Of a DNA stretch of 64,000 nucleotides, positions 20,645-30,935 are shown one piece after another. Below the pieces are notes generated by a model. The model worked only from the letters and a program-made list of their open reading frames with translations. It did no database searches and had not been told where the DNA came from. This DNA comes from Dactylorhiza incarnata (taxonomy: Eukaryota > Streptophyta > Magnoliopsida > Asparagales > Orchidaceae): assembly GCA_033032865.1 (NCBI GenBank), contig JAWHQI010000099.1, forward strand, positions 2,861,001 to 2,925,000, written 5' to 3'. Position 1 is the first letter of the stretch. Each line of letters starts with the position of its first letter. Made by a program: the position numbers and the translations under genes.

Positions 20645-23600
20645 TTGCAGGTATGTCCAAAGGCCAATTCAAATCCTATATGGTACTTGGACAGTGGATG
20701 TTCACGGCACATGACCGGAACAAGAAGTTTGTTACAAGAGTATACACCCGTGAAAGATGGACCAAAAGTTATTTTTGGCGGATCTGATCGAGGAATCACA
20801 AAAGGCTACGGTATGATCACTAATGGTACAGTCTCTTTCACAGACGTGGCTTATGTTAATGGATTACAACATAATCTCATTAGCATAAGTCAACTTTGTG
20901 ACAAAGGCTATATGGTAGAATTCTACAAGGACAAGTGCTTGATAAAGTCGTCTGATAAGTCAGAAACTATTTTAACAGGCACTCGGAGTAGAAATATCTT
21001 TTGTTTAAATTTTCTTTGTTTAGACTCTTCTACACCAGTGTGTCTTTTAGCAAAAGATAGTGCATCTCTCTGTGACCAGTGGCACAAGAGACTAGCACAT
21101 ATTAATTTCAAAACAATAAGTATGTTATTCTCTCACAACTTAGTTCGTGACGCTCCAGATGTTAAGTGCATTAAAGAGAGACCTTGTCATGCCTGCCAAA
21201 TGGGTAAGCAGACTCGGGCTACCTTTAAGAGCATTATTGGCAAAGATTCTACCAGATGCTTATATCTGCTCCATATGGACTTGTTTGGTCCCATGCCAAT
21301 CCGAAGTTTAGGAGGCAAGTCTTATACGCTGGTTATTGTAGATGATTACTCACGCTTTACTTGGGTATTCTTTCTGAAACACAAGTCAGACACCTTTGAC
21401 TCGTTCACCACATTCGTCAAGCAAATTCAGAATGAACTAGAATGTTCTGTGGTCAAAATCAGAAGTGACCATGGTACAGAATTCAAGTCTGGGGCTATGA
21501 CCGAATTTTGTGAAAGCCTAGGTATCTTTCATGAGTTTTCCTCTCCTCGTACTCCACAACAAAATGGAGTAGCTGAGAGAAAGAATAGAACACTCATAGA
21601 GGCTTGCAGAACAATGTTGAGTGACTCTTCTCTCCCAGAATACTTTTGGGCTGAAGGCATCAACACTGCTTGCCACGTGCAAAACAGAGCACTAATCAAC
21701 AAGAACCATCATAAGACTCCTTATGAACTCCTGAAGGGCAAGAAGCCAACCTTGTCTTATTTTAGAATCTTTGGCAGTAAATGCTTCGTGCTTAATAACG
21801 GGAAATATTACAAAACTAAATTTAGTGAAAAATGTTTTGAAGGTATTTTCGTAGGATATAGTAGCCATAGTAAGGCATATAGGATTTTCAACAAGAAAAC
21901 CCTGGTTGTAGAAGAAACTTTTAATGTTATATTTGATGAAACTAGTATGCTTCAAAGCAGCTCTTCTAGTGTTCTTGTTGAAGATGCTGATGCAAGGTTC
22001 AAGGACATAAACTTGGAAGAAGCTGTAAAGGAAGATGCTCCAAAGTCTATTGAAGTCAACATTCCATCCGCACATGAGGAAGATGAACCTCAAGAAGATG
22101 AAGATGTACCGGAAGTGCAGGAACCCCGTGGAAATCCATATGCTGGAATGATCCGACACTTAAGGGACCATCCTGCAGAGCAAATTATTGGAGATACCCA
22201 TGTTGGTGTAAGAACAAGAAGAGGTACAGCTAATGAAGTTTTACACTTAAGTTTTCTTTCACAGGTTGAGCCAAAGAAATTCAATGAAGCAAAGAACGAT
22301 GCTTCATGGATCATAGCAATGCAAGAAGAACTCAATCAATTTAAGAGATGCAAAGTGTGGACGCTTGTACCCAGACCCAAAGGACAGAATGTCATTGGAA
22401 CAAAATGGGTATTCAGAAACAAGTTGGACGAGGATGGTGTGATCATCAAGAACAAGGCCCGACTTGTTGCTCAAGGGTATAGACAAGAAGAAGGGATCGA
22501 CTTCGACCAAACTTTTGCTCCCGTAGCAAGGCTTGAAGCGATCAGGTTGTTTCTAGCGTATGCTGCTCACAAAGGATTTAAAGTCTATCAAATGGACGTG
22601 AAGTCAGCCTTCCTTAATGGTGATATAAAGGAAGAAGTATACGTAGAACAACCCCCAGGTTTCGTAGACTCCTCATTCCCTGATTATGTTTATTTTCTTC
22701 GAAAAGCTTTATATGGTCTCAAGCAAGCTCCCCGTGCTTGGTATGAGACGTTGTCTACCTTCCTCTTTGAAAACAAATTCACAAGAGGCAAGATAGACAA
22801 GACATTATTTCTTAGGGAAGTAAAAGGCAAGATTTTGCTAGTGCAAATCTATGTCGATGACATTATTTTCGGATCTACCGATGATAACCTCTGCAAAAAG
22901 TTTTCCAACTTAATGCAAGGGAAATTTGAAATGAGTAGTATGGGAGAGCTGAAGTATTTCTTAGGACTTCAGGTAAAGCAGTCTGAAGATGGAATTTTCA
23001 TCTCTCAGACGAAGTTTACCAAAGAGTTAATTAAGAAATTCGGAATGGAGAACGCAACCTCTATGAGGACTCCAATGGGTTCAGCTATGTCTCTAGACAA
23101 GGATGAGAAAGGGAAACCTTTTGATGAAACCAAGTTTAGAAGCATAATTGGATCCTTGCTCTACCTTACTGCAAGTAGACCGGATATAATGTTTTCAACA
23201 TGTGTGTGTGCTAGATTTCAGGTGAACACTAAGGAATCTCACTACTCAGCTGCAAAGCGGATTTTGAGATATCTTAAAGGCACACCAAATCTTGGCTTAT
23301 GGTACCCAAGAAGTAATGATTTCGAGCTCACTGGTTTTTCAGATGCTGATTTTGCAGGAAGCAAAGATGACAGGAAAAGTACTTCAGGAACGTGCCAATT
23401 CTTAGGAAAACGGCTCATCTCCTGGAGTAGCAAGAAGCAAAATTGTGTTGCCATCTCAACTGCTGAATCGGAGTATATCTCTGCAGGCAGTTGTTGTGCA
23501 CAATTGCTCTGGATAAGGAACCAACTTGAGGATTACAACCTAAAGCTCAAAGAAATTCCTATGTACTGTGATTCATCAAGCGCCATAGCAATTGCCAACA

Positions 23601-23797
23601 ATCCCGTGTCTCACAGCAGGACAAAGCACATAGAAATTCGCTATCACTTCATCCGAGAGCATGTGGAGAACAAAGACATTGATCTTAGCTATGTCCCGAC
23701 AGATCGGCAAATTGCAGATATTTTTACTAAGCCGCTCGACGAATCAAAGTTCAATTATTTCAAAATGGAGCTTGGTATGCTAAACAAAGACTCTTAG
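20645..23797 (+). CDS. pol: Element E Pol (protease, integrase, reverse transcriptase, RNase H)
   Basis: This 1050-residue polyprotein has the copia domain order. Protease: [12 protein letters not shown], Asp16. Integrase zinc finger: His147, His152, Cys181, Cys184. Integrase core: Asp212, Asp275, Glu311, a D-x62-D-x35-E triad. RT: Asp651 and the YVDD box at 736-739. RNase H: Asp900, Glu941, Asp976. It ends at TAG 23795-23797. No catalytic residue is missing. There is no ATG at the start: the frame opens at TTG 20645 just after TGA 20642-20644 and is +1 relative to gag, whose own stop is at 20635-20637. How Pol is made is therefore open (see findings). Confidence 0.96.
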   Translation: MQVCPKANSNPIWYLDSGCSRHMTGTRSLLQEYTPVKDGPKVIFGGSDRGITKGYGMITNGTVSFTDVAYVNGLQHNLISISQLCDKGYMVEFYKDKCLIKSSDKSETILTGTRSRNIFCLNFLCLDSSTPVCLLAKDSASLCDQWHKRLAHINFKTISMLFSHNLVRDAPDVKCIKERPCHACQMGKQTRATFKSIIGKDSTRCLYLLHMDLFGPMPIRSLGGKSYTLVIVDDYSRFTWVFFLKHKSDTFDSFTTFVKQIQNELECSVVKIRSDHGTEFKSGAMTEFCESLGIFHEFSSPRTPQQNGVAERKNRTLIEACRTMLSDSSLPEYFWAEGINTACHVQNRALINKNHHKTPYELLKGKKPTLSYFRIFGSKCFVLNNGKYYKTKFSEKCFEGIFVGYSSHSKAYRIFNKKTLVVEETFNVIFDETSMLQSSSSSVLVEDADARFKDINLEEAVKEDAPKSIEVNIPSAHEEDEPQEDEDVPEVQEPRGNPYAGMIRHLRDHPAEQIIGDTHVGVRTRRGTANEVLHLSFLSQVEPKKFNEAKNDASWIIAMQEELNQFKRCKVWTLVPRPKGQNVIGTKWVFRNKLDEDGVIIKNKARLVAQGYRQEEGIDFDQTFAPVARLEAIRLFLAYAAHKGFKVYQMDVKSAFLNGDIKEEVYVEQPPGFVDSSFPDYVYFLRKALYGLKQAPRAWYETLSTFLFENKFTRGKIDKTLFLREVKGKILLVQIYVDDIIFGSTDDNLCKKFSNLMQGKFEMSSMGELKYFLGLQVKQSEDGIFISQTKFTKELIKKFGMENATSMRTPMGSAMSLDKDEKGKPFDETKFRSIIGSLLYLTASRPDIMFSTCVCARFQVNTKESHYSAAKRILRYLKGTPNLGLWYPRSNDFELTGFSDADFAGSKDDRKSTSGTCQFLGKRLISWSSKKQNCVAISTAESEYISAGSCCAQLLWIRNQLEDYNLKLKEIPMYCDSSSAIAIANNPVSHSRTKHIEIRYHFIREHVENKDIDLSYVPTDRQIADIFTKPLDESKFNYFKMELGMLNKDS

Positions 23798-23842
23798 AGA
23801 CTCTCAGAATCTCAGAAGACAAAAAGATGTTCTGTCGAACAT

Positions 23843-23960
23843 TCACTTAACCGAATTCGGTTACTCTATTTAACCGAATCCGGTGATTCCATTTAACCGA
23901 ATCCGGTGATTCCACTTAACCTAATCCGGCGATATCGATTAACCGAATTCGACTAATTCC
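23843..23960 (+). repeat. Palindrome array upstream of the element E accessory ORF
   Basis: Five tandem copies of a unit of about 25 bases (TTAACCGAATCCGGTGATTCCAT-like) are present, the first a perfect AACCGAATTCGGTT at 23849-23862. The same word occurs in the LTR U3. The array lies 46 bases after the pol stop and ends about 110 bases before the internal TATA box. Confidence 0.88.
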
Positions 23961-24033
23961 CTTTAGCCGGATGACGAATTTTCTGGAATTCAACTCTTTC
24001 CTAAATGGAATTCGAAGGGTCACGGTTCAAATC

Positions 24034-24080
24034 TCAGGTACGCGCTCTCTCTCTAAATCTTCATAACACTATATAAATGG
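24034..24080 (+). promoter_or_regulatory. Candidate internal promoter of the element E accessory ORF
   Basis: TCAGGTACGCGC (24034-24045) is followed by a TATA box within CTATATAAATGG (24069-24080), about 175 bases before the conserved ATG at 24250. Element A has the same pair at 2603 and 2656, at similar distance from its ATG. Array-to-TATA spacing (about 110) resembles that in E's LTR (about 118). Function is inferred; no transcript evidence is available here. Confidence 0.55.
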
Positions 24081-24141
24081 TTCTTAAAAGAGAAATACGA
24101 ACTCTTGTTTCCGAATCGCACGGCTCTTCAACTTCCGATTC

Positions 24142-26784
24142 GTGCGTCCGTTCGTGCTCCTCTTCTCCGACCGGCGATTGTTAGTCTCCGTCGATTCTTC
24201 GTCTTCCTCAACCGACAGTCAACAGATTCTTGCTCGACAGTCATTTGCAATGCCTAAGAAATCGTCTGAGAAGCTGCTTTTTGGGAGTGAGCTAGTCAGA
24301 ACTGGTTTCGACACCTCCGTAGATGAATTCAGAAATATTGTCCTCGTTCTTGAGGTGGCCGGTCTGGGCTATGTTCTAGAACACCCCTGCAAGGTGTTGG
24401 AATCAGAAGTTCTAAAATTCTTCAAGCATGCAGAACTGAGAAAGAGAGGCTCTGTAATAAAAAGCAGGATTGGTGATGTCCAAATCAAGATTACTGCCTC
24501 AAGTCTGACCAAGCTTCTCAAGCTACCTGAAGTTTCAGTAACAGATACACTATCTCCCAAGGATTTCAAACAAGCTCTCCGGTTCTGTGGTTTGCCCAAA
24601 GGAACAAAATCCATTTATCGCAAGCAGATGAATGAGGAAGGAAAATTACTATCTGATATCATGGGAAAGGTTCTCCTCTGTAAAGTCGGCTCTCACGACT
24701 ATCTCTCCAATGATATGTTCAAGTTGCTGGGATCAGTTATCTGCAGAAAAAGGGTTGACTGGGGAAAAGTGTTATTTGACAGAATCTCCGCTAGTTTAAA
24801 CACTCCAAATTTCGGGAGAATTCTCTCTCTTTATCTCTCTCGTCTAGATAAAACAAGATTCAGCATGAAGAATGGAACTCCCCTCCATCATTTCAAAAGA
24901 ATTGACTCCTCTATGATTGAGAGGTGGTCCAGGAAAGTTGGTGAGCCACGAGTAATATCTCCCAGGGCTCCAAAAGTTAAGAGAACTTCCCGCGTAGAAT
25001 CTGACAGTGAAGCAGAAAGTGATCCATCCAGACAGAAGGACAGTGATCAGGAAGCTGAGCAACACCATGAGAATCTAGATAGTGAGCAAGAAAGTGAGAA
25101 ACAGGATGAAGATCTGAATGAAAGAGACGGTGAACCCTCCAAGGGGGAGTGTTCCAAGCTGCCCGAATCTGATAAAGAAGAAAATGCTGATAGCCACATC
25201 GACAGTGATGGCAATGATGAAGGGGGAGATGATCCTGATACTGATGCTGTGAAGACAGGTCAGTCAGAGAAGAGTCCAGCTGTTTCTCCTAAGGCTGCTA
25301 TCCCCGCTCAAATTGAGGGGGAGAATGTTCTTTCTGACTTCTCTGCTCCTGAACAAGATAGGCAAGACCAGGCAGATCTTCCTACAACCCCTGAACACGT
25401 TACTATCCTCATTGAAGATAACAGTGCTGCAGGGCCCTCTGCCTCCACTTCAAAAGTTAAGGGAAAGTCTGTGCAAGCTCCCAAGATTCACAAAATCCAA
25501 ATAACAGTGGAAGACAGGAGAGATGATGAACCCACCCCTCCTCCAGCTCAAAATGAAGAAACTCTTGATACTCAACAGTTTTATCACTATATGAAGGATG
25601 TCGATTCAGCAGACTTACTCGTAGCAGAAGATGATTTTGGAATCTCTTCTCGCTTGCAAGATCATCCTCCCTCTGCCGTCGACTCATTGCTACTCAATAT
25701 GGAAGAAATGCTTGTCAAACAGAAAAAGTATTTTGAATTTGCTATTCATCAGATCTTTGACAAGACCAGAGCTATAGACAAAGGAATGGGCAATCACTTG
25801 CAATCTCTAACTCATAGCATGGACAAGGTAAAAGAAAAACAGGACGAGTACTTCTCTCTGGGTGCATCCTCCCTTAAGTTTGTTGGGGATGGATTACATG
25901 CCCTTTGTGAGAATACTACAAAGCTCTCTGAAAATCAAGAGTTCATGTTTCAACATGATGAACAGGGAAGATCTTCAGTTCAGAACTCTTTCCAGGCTTT
26001 CAAGACAGAGATCATCCAAACCCTAACTGAAGAAGTCAGAAAGGGGGAGGAAAGACTGCATGAACGTATTCAAACTCAAATCTTTGACTTAAATAGAGAG
26101 TTAGAAGGAAGGATTCAGGAATCTCAGTTAAATGTTCAATCTCAGATTGCTGAAGTTTCAAGAAATATTGATAGCAAATTTCAAGACCTATATGGTTATC
26201 TTCACCAAAATCAGGTTTGGTTGCATAATGAGCTATCAAGAGGCTTTGCCTATGGTTTCCAAGGGACAGGCCAATCTTCTGAGCAGCCAGCATTTCCTTC
26301 TGAAGTATTCCATCCTGACACTCAGGTTGCTGCTCCGTCTGAACCTCTTATTCCCTCTGAAGGTTATCATTGGTCAGATGATGAAGAAGAATTCTCCAGG
26401 AAGAGAGCTAGAGTTGATCTAGGAGGATCAAGCTCAGGTGGTTTCTTGCATGATGCTAGAAGGGCTGCAGGTCCCAGATTTCTAGAACCAAGAGCAACTC
26501 ATCCCAGGAAGATAGTTGGAGAACTGTGGAGTCCGGAATCCAGGAATATTATTTTGGACACTTACAATCTTGTCATGAACTCAAATGAGTCTGTTGACAA
26601 TCACTATGATAGAGATGAGATCCACAAATGGGAGATGGCTAAGCTCAAAAGAAGAATTCACTACAGGAACCATCAAGATGATGAAAAGCCTCCTTCTCCT
26701 CCTCCAAGATACTATCCAAAACCAAGAGCATATTTTTCCAGACAATTGAAGAAAATTCAAAAGGCAAAGACAAAAGAGAAATGA
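24142..26784 (+). CDS. Element E env-like accessory protein (unknown function)
   Basis: This open frame of 880 codons lies after pol. Similarity to element A's copy begins at the in-frame ATG at 24250 (residue 37), so the likely protein is about 844 residues. An N-terminal globular region (GSELVRTGF, about 50-280) is followed by a long Glu/Asp/Ser-rich, presumably disordered middle (about 285-500). A coiled-coil region (about 540-720) and a Pro- and Arg/Lys-rich tail (PPSPPPRYYPKPR) complete it. I see no signal peptide, membrane span or cleavage motif, so the label env-like reflects position only. GGGGGAG motifs lie near 25143, 25222, 25316 and 26043. The N-terminal fold may be distantly related to the accessory ORF of element D, but that is by eye. 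Confidence 0.85.
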   Translation: MRPFVLLFSDRRLLVSVDSSSSSTDSQQILARQSFAMPKKSSEKLLFGSELVRTGFDTSVDEFRNIVLVLEVAGLGYVLEHPCKVLESEVLKFFKHAELRKRGSVIKSRIGDVQIKITASSLTKLLKLPEVSVTDTLSPKDFKQALRFCGLPKGTKSIYRKQMNEEGKLLSDIMGKVLLCKVGSHDYLSNDMFKLLGSVICRKRVDWGKVLFDRISASLNTPNFGRILSLYLSRLDKTRFSMKNGTPLHHFKRIDSSMIERWSRKVGEPRVISPRAPKVKRTSRVESDSEAESDPSRQKDSDQEAEQHHENLDSEQESEKQDEDLNERDGEPSKGECSKLPESDKEENADSHIDSDGNDEGGDDPDTDAVKTGQSEKSPAVSPKAAIPAQIEGENVLSDFSAPEQDRQDQADLPTTPEHVTILIEDNSAAGPSASTSKVKGKSVQAPKIHKIQITVEDRRDDEPTPPPAQNEETLDTQQFYHYMKDVDSADLLVAEDDFGISSRLQDHPPSAVDSLLLNMEEMLVKQKKYFEFAIHQIFDKTRAIDKGMGNHLQSLTHSMDKVKEKQDEYFSLGASSLKFVGDGLHALCENTTKLSENQEFMFQHDEQGRSSVQNSFQAFKTEIIQTLTEEVRKGEERLHERIQTQIFDLNRELEGRIQESQLNVQSQIAEVSRNIDSKFQDLYGYLHQNQVWLHNELSRGFAYGFQGTGQSSEQPAFPSEVFHPDTQVAAPSEPLIPSEGYHWSDDEEEFSRKRARVDLGGSSSGGFLHDARRAAGPRFLEPRATHPRKIVGELWSPESRNIILDTYNLVMNSNESVDNHYDRDEIHKWEMAKLKRRIHYRNHQDDEKPPSPPPRYYPKPRAYFSRQLKKIQKAKTKEK

Positions 26785-26977
26785 TGGATGCTTGATCGCT
26801 AGACTCTATTTCTCTTTTAAGAACATTTATATATTGCTGTCCAATTAATTTTTTGGTGGACTTAAGTTTTTGCTTATGATGACAACATATATAGCTTCAT
26901 AGTTCAGTTCTTTACTTGCCTATATTTATTCTTTTCTACTAGCAATTCACCTCAGTAGATAGGGTTCTGACTTCTTC

Positions 26978-26991
26978 AAATAGGGGGAGAT
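26978..26991 (+). other. Element E polypurine tract
   Basis: AAATAGGGGGAGAT directly precedes the 3' LTR and is the plus-strand primer site. Further GGGGGAG copies lie inside the accessory ORF. Confidence 0.9.
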
Positions 26992-28367
26992 TGTTGGGTA
27001 TTGTATCCACAATAGCCCTGATTTGAAGAAGTCCCCTTCAAACTAGGATGAATTGTAGTTGTATTTGATTATGCTCTTTAGCTGTGTTGTGACAGGTCAT
27101 TCCATTCTAGGTACAAACCAATGTCAGTTTTCAATGAGCCGTCAAACACAGGCTTGTGCAATGTAATCCCTCATTGTATAGACCAAAGTGTTGGCTCATG
27201 TGAAATCTCTCTATTGGGATGTACCTCATTTCCTAAGTGCAAGAAAAGGAGGACTGGAGCTGTTGATGGACTTTCCATAGAAAGGAAGTTTTTCCAAGTA
27301 AAATTCGGTTATATCATTCAGAGACGTATAGTCGAATTCGACTATATAGTTGGGATGGATATAATCGAATTCGGTGGATCTTAGTTCGAATTCCTTTGAA
27401 GAATTAGATTAACCGAATTCGGTTATTAAATTCGGTCATCGCAATTCGGTTATATCATTTAACCGAATTCGATTCGGATTCTTCCATTCGGTTATTCCAT
27501 TTAACCGAATCGGTCTGCAATAATTCTTCCGGTTCATTTTTGAATGCGCGTTTCCTAGGGCTTCTTCCATGTACAGTACACGTGGAGTTAGATCCGTATT
27601 TCGCGTTTATGACCGTTGTAGAAGACAGTATAAATACCTAAGGATTATTTCCAGATAACAACAATCAAAGATTGAAGAAGAAATCGCATATTATCTCTAA
27701 CGGCCGACTGTTCTCACGAAAGTGATTCGTCTCCGACATAGCCAGCGATTATTGTTTCGTCTTCTAAAGATTCAATCGACAAGATCAAGATCTGATTTGC
27801 TCTCATCTTCTGTTGATCAAGTCGATTCAAGTTCTCAGATCTAGCTTCAAATCGTTTTCAAGATTTCTTCATTCTTCATTCACAAAGGACTGAAGTTCAA
27901 GGCTAAGAAGAAGGAATCTATTTCTCAAGATCTGAAGAAGAACTTCATCTGAAGTTTAAGAAGATTGTTTCCAATCTACGTTGTGTTGTAATAAACATTT
28001 TTATAAACTTTGTAGGAAGCTTGCTTCCGAGTGTTGTGTAGATCCTTGGTTAAGGATTGAGTTGTAGGAGTTGTTTTTACTCCGAGTTGTAGGAGTGGTG
28101 CACTCCGAGTTGTAGGAGTTGTTACTCCGAGGTGTAAGATTATTTTGATCTGAGTTTGGTGAAGTAGCCGAGTCTAGCCTCGAAGAGCTAGATAGGCGAG
28201 GCGGGAAAGAGGAGTACCCACATCGGGGAACCTCTATAAAATCCTTGTGTCTGAGCTGTGCTTTATTGTGTGCTTTTCTGTGTTAAATTTTTTAATTCCG
28301 CGTAAAGACATAGAATCCACCTATTCACCCCCCTCTAGGTGATTTAGGCCGCAACTAGATACTTTCA
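26992..28367 (+). repeat. Element E 3' LTR
   Basis: 1376 bases, offset from the 5' LTR by 10091, with no difference found on line-by-line reading. It ends ACTTTCA and is followed by the CTTGG duplication at 28368-28372. Confidence 0.97.
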
Positions 28368-28372
28368 CTTGG

Positions 28373-30836
28373 GCCCTTCCTTGGCCTTGAAATTTTCCAG
28401 CAGATCTCTTGCTCTAGTCATATGCATGGAGCATCCACTGTCCAGATACTACTGATGGTTTGTGGTTGAACATCCTTCCCTCTGCACATGTAAATTAAAC
28501 ATTATTAATAAAGACCCTCTCATGTTGGGGTCTCTTCCTTCTATCATCATATGGAGATATGGAAGAATGAGATGGTCTTTCATTGTTCTCCCTTGGGTGA
28601 AGAAGTGATGCATTATTATGCCAGCAATATTTGTCAGTATGCCCTTATTTGGAGCAGCAAAGACATCTTAAGATAGACAAAGAAGATTTTGATGTTTGAT
28701 GATTTTGTGCAGGAAATATGCGTCGAGTAGAAATCGACGTAGTTTTAGAGTTGCGTCGAGTGCAATTCGACGAATCAGCATAGTCCCGTCGATAATCATT
28801 CGAAGTAAGATATTGGTTACGTCGAGTGTAATTCGACACACCCACATAGTTGCTTCGAGATGATGTCGACGCATATGCTGGAGTCCGTCGAGATATATTC
28901 GGCGTATTCCTAAAATTGCGTTGAGTTTTATTCGACGTATAATTCATATCATTCAGTGTTCGTGAATTTGAACTTACAATTTCCTTAAGCAAGTTAATTT
29001 CTAACCTTAATTTATCATTTTTGATCATTAAGTCTTGTCTAGCTTTATTGTAGGCATTTGTGTTATTTTTAAGAGTAGAAATGACAGAGTCAATGTGTGC
29101 TTGGTAATCATTTCTATATTCCTCAAAAGTTTCATCCATCTCTTATATTTCAATTTTATAACTTCTACATGTAGCACACTCATTATTCAAATCTAAATTT
29201 TCCAAGGGTTGTTTTCCTAGGATTCCTGGTTCATCACTAGTGTCTACCCTATTAAATGTGGTGAGTTTATTAGGGTTATCTTTCTTATGTTCTTTACATG
29301 ATTCTGATAAATTATTTGGTCTAGACCTAGAGGATGTTACTTGTCTATCACAAGCAAGTTTGCTAGTAAGTGATTGTGAATCTTGATTAAGATGATTAAA
29401 TCTCATTGAGAGAATTTTTGAAATCTCTTTGATCTTTTGTCTCCTTCCATTGAGGGAGTCTTCAAAGGCTTTTACCTTTGAGAGTTCTTTCCTTATATCT
29501 GAGTTTTCATTATCTAAAATGTCTATTTCTTTTTCTTTCTCAAGCAGTTCACATCTCAGATCATTGTTAACTGAGGAGGAGGGATCTTTACTAAGAGCTT
29601 TTATTTCAGATTTGATTGTTTCAAGTTCCTTTTGTTTGCTGATAAAATCTTTGCAACTTTTCTGAAAGCATTCTTTGAAATCTATTGAGGAGAAGTCAAA
29701 GTATTCAAAGATGCTTACCTCAGCATTATTAGTGGAATTTTCAAAGGCCATCAGACAAGCTTCTCCTGGTCCACCTTCTTCTTCATCATCAGATGAGAGG
29801 GAGCTTTATTCAGAGTCTGAGTCACTCTAGGTCTCAGCTATGAACCTTTTCTCTCCTCTCTTTCCTTTTCTCATGAGGGATTTTCTCTTATGCTCCTTCT
29901 TTTGCTTGTTCTTCTTATTCTTTTCTTCTTCAGGAAATTCAGTAGAGATGTGTCCTGGCTTCCTGCAATAGAAACAGATAACCTCCTGGTTATGAGTTTT
30001 ATCATACCTTAGCTTGTTTGAGCTCCTCTCTATTCTCCTGGACTCTTCTATCCTAACCCACTTTTTGAATCTCTTAGCCAAGGGATTACACATTTCCTCT
30101 TTAGTGGAGGAGGACTCTGCATCTGCAGTTTTTAATGCAAGAGTCCTCTCTTTAGGAGTTGGTGTCCTCTCATTGGCTTCTGATTCAGCTCTGCTTTTTA
30201 GTAGAAGCTCAAAGGATTTGAGCTTTCCCAAGAGAGCATCTGTTGATATCTCTCTGAGGCATCTAGAATCTCAGATGGCCCAGATTCTAGAGTCCCATGT
30301 GCTGGGAAAGCACATGAGGAGCTTGTCATTAATTTTTGTGAGAGAAATTTCCTTGTCAAGCCCTCTCAGCTCATTTCTGATGAGACTGAATTTATCATAC
30401 ATTTCTGTAATGCTTTCATCAGCCTTTTTCTTACAGTTCTCATATTGAGATATGAGAAGAGCCTTTGTATCTTTCCTCTCATTATAACTTCCTTCAACTA
30501 GTCTGGAGAGAGATTCTCAAATCTCTTTTGCAGAGTTGCAGTCAGCAACTTTCTGAAATATGTCATCAGACATAGTTGAGACCAGTATGTTCATGGCCTT
30601 GGCATCACATGCCTTGACCTTCTTCTCATCATCAATCCATTCTGCTATGAGAACTAAAGTTTGTATAAGTTTTCCACTGGTGTCCTTCCTTATTAGAGCT
30701 GGGGCACCTGTGAGGTGACATTGAAGATTTCATCATCAATAGAATTCATATATAGTTTTATTCTGGCCTTCCAGAGTGTAAACTTATTCAGATTACACAC
30801 TGGAGGTCTTGTTGAGGCATAATCCTTAGAACTCAT
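28373..30836 (-). pseudogene. Element B gag and start of protease, broken
   Basis: On the minus strand, ATG at 30836-30834 opens a UBN2-type gag (TRPPVCNLNKF, LYMNSID near the start). The reading is broken by several stops and frameshifts between 30800 and 30230. Open pieces follow at 30231-29827, 29751-29143 and 29139-28645. The first zinc knuckle (CFYCRKPGHISTEF) has lost its last Cys to Phe. The second (CLCC...GHTDKYC, near 28660-28620) contains a stop. The protease motif YLDSGCS is at 28448-28428, after a TGG-to-TAG change. A coiled-coil region lies near 29700-29300. The reading crosses E's insertion site into 16900. Confidence 0.88.
28717..28940 (-). repeat. CGTCGA/TCGACG inverted-repeat array inside element B gag
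   Basis: Eight or so words of the CGTCGAGTGCAATTCGACG type alternate on both strands within the gag coding region, just before its second zinc knuckle. They encode a repeated S-N-Y-T-R-R-N-like peptide. The same CGTCGA...TCGACG words make up the U3 array of B's LTR (32030-32450). Confidence 0.8.
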
Positions 30837-30922
30837 TTTTTTATGAAATATATGTGTATAAAAGAAAATAAGAGTATGAGGTCTTTTTGATCAAGGTGTT
30901 AACCTTTTATTGATCAACTTTT

Positions 30923-30933
30923 CTCTGATACCA
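30923..30933 (-). other. Element B primer-binding site
   Basis: On the minus strand TGGTATCAGAG follows the 5' LTR after two bases. It is complementary to initiator-Met tRNA. Confidence 0.88.
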
Positions 30934-30935
30934 AT

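Larger units (their letters stand above)
16901..28367 (+). mobile_element. Element E: complete, apparently intact Sirevirus-like copia element
   Basis: This insertion of 11467 bases has two 1376-base LTRs, a perfect CTTGG duplication, a primer-binding site (18279-18289), gag (18355-20637), pol (20645-23797), an accessory ORF (24142-26784) and a polypurine tract (26978-26991). Reading both LTRs line by line I found no difference, so insertion was recent. All three ORFs are free of internal stops, making it the only candidate autonomous element in the window. Sirevirus traits: extra ORF after pol, repeated GGGGGAG motifs within that ORF, a palindrome-rich U3 and the C-tract/TCTAGG LTR terminus. 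Confidence 0.97.

Noticed and set aside
24142..26784. True envelope glycoprotein
   Set aside because: No signal peptide, transmembrane span, Cys pattern or cleavage site is visible. Only its position after pol suggests env, so it is called accessory.
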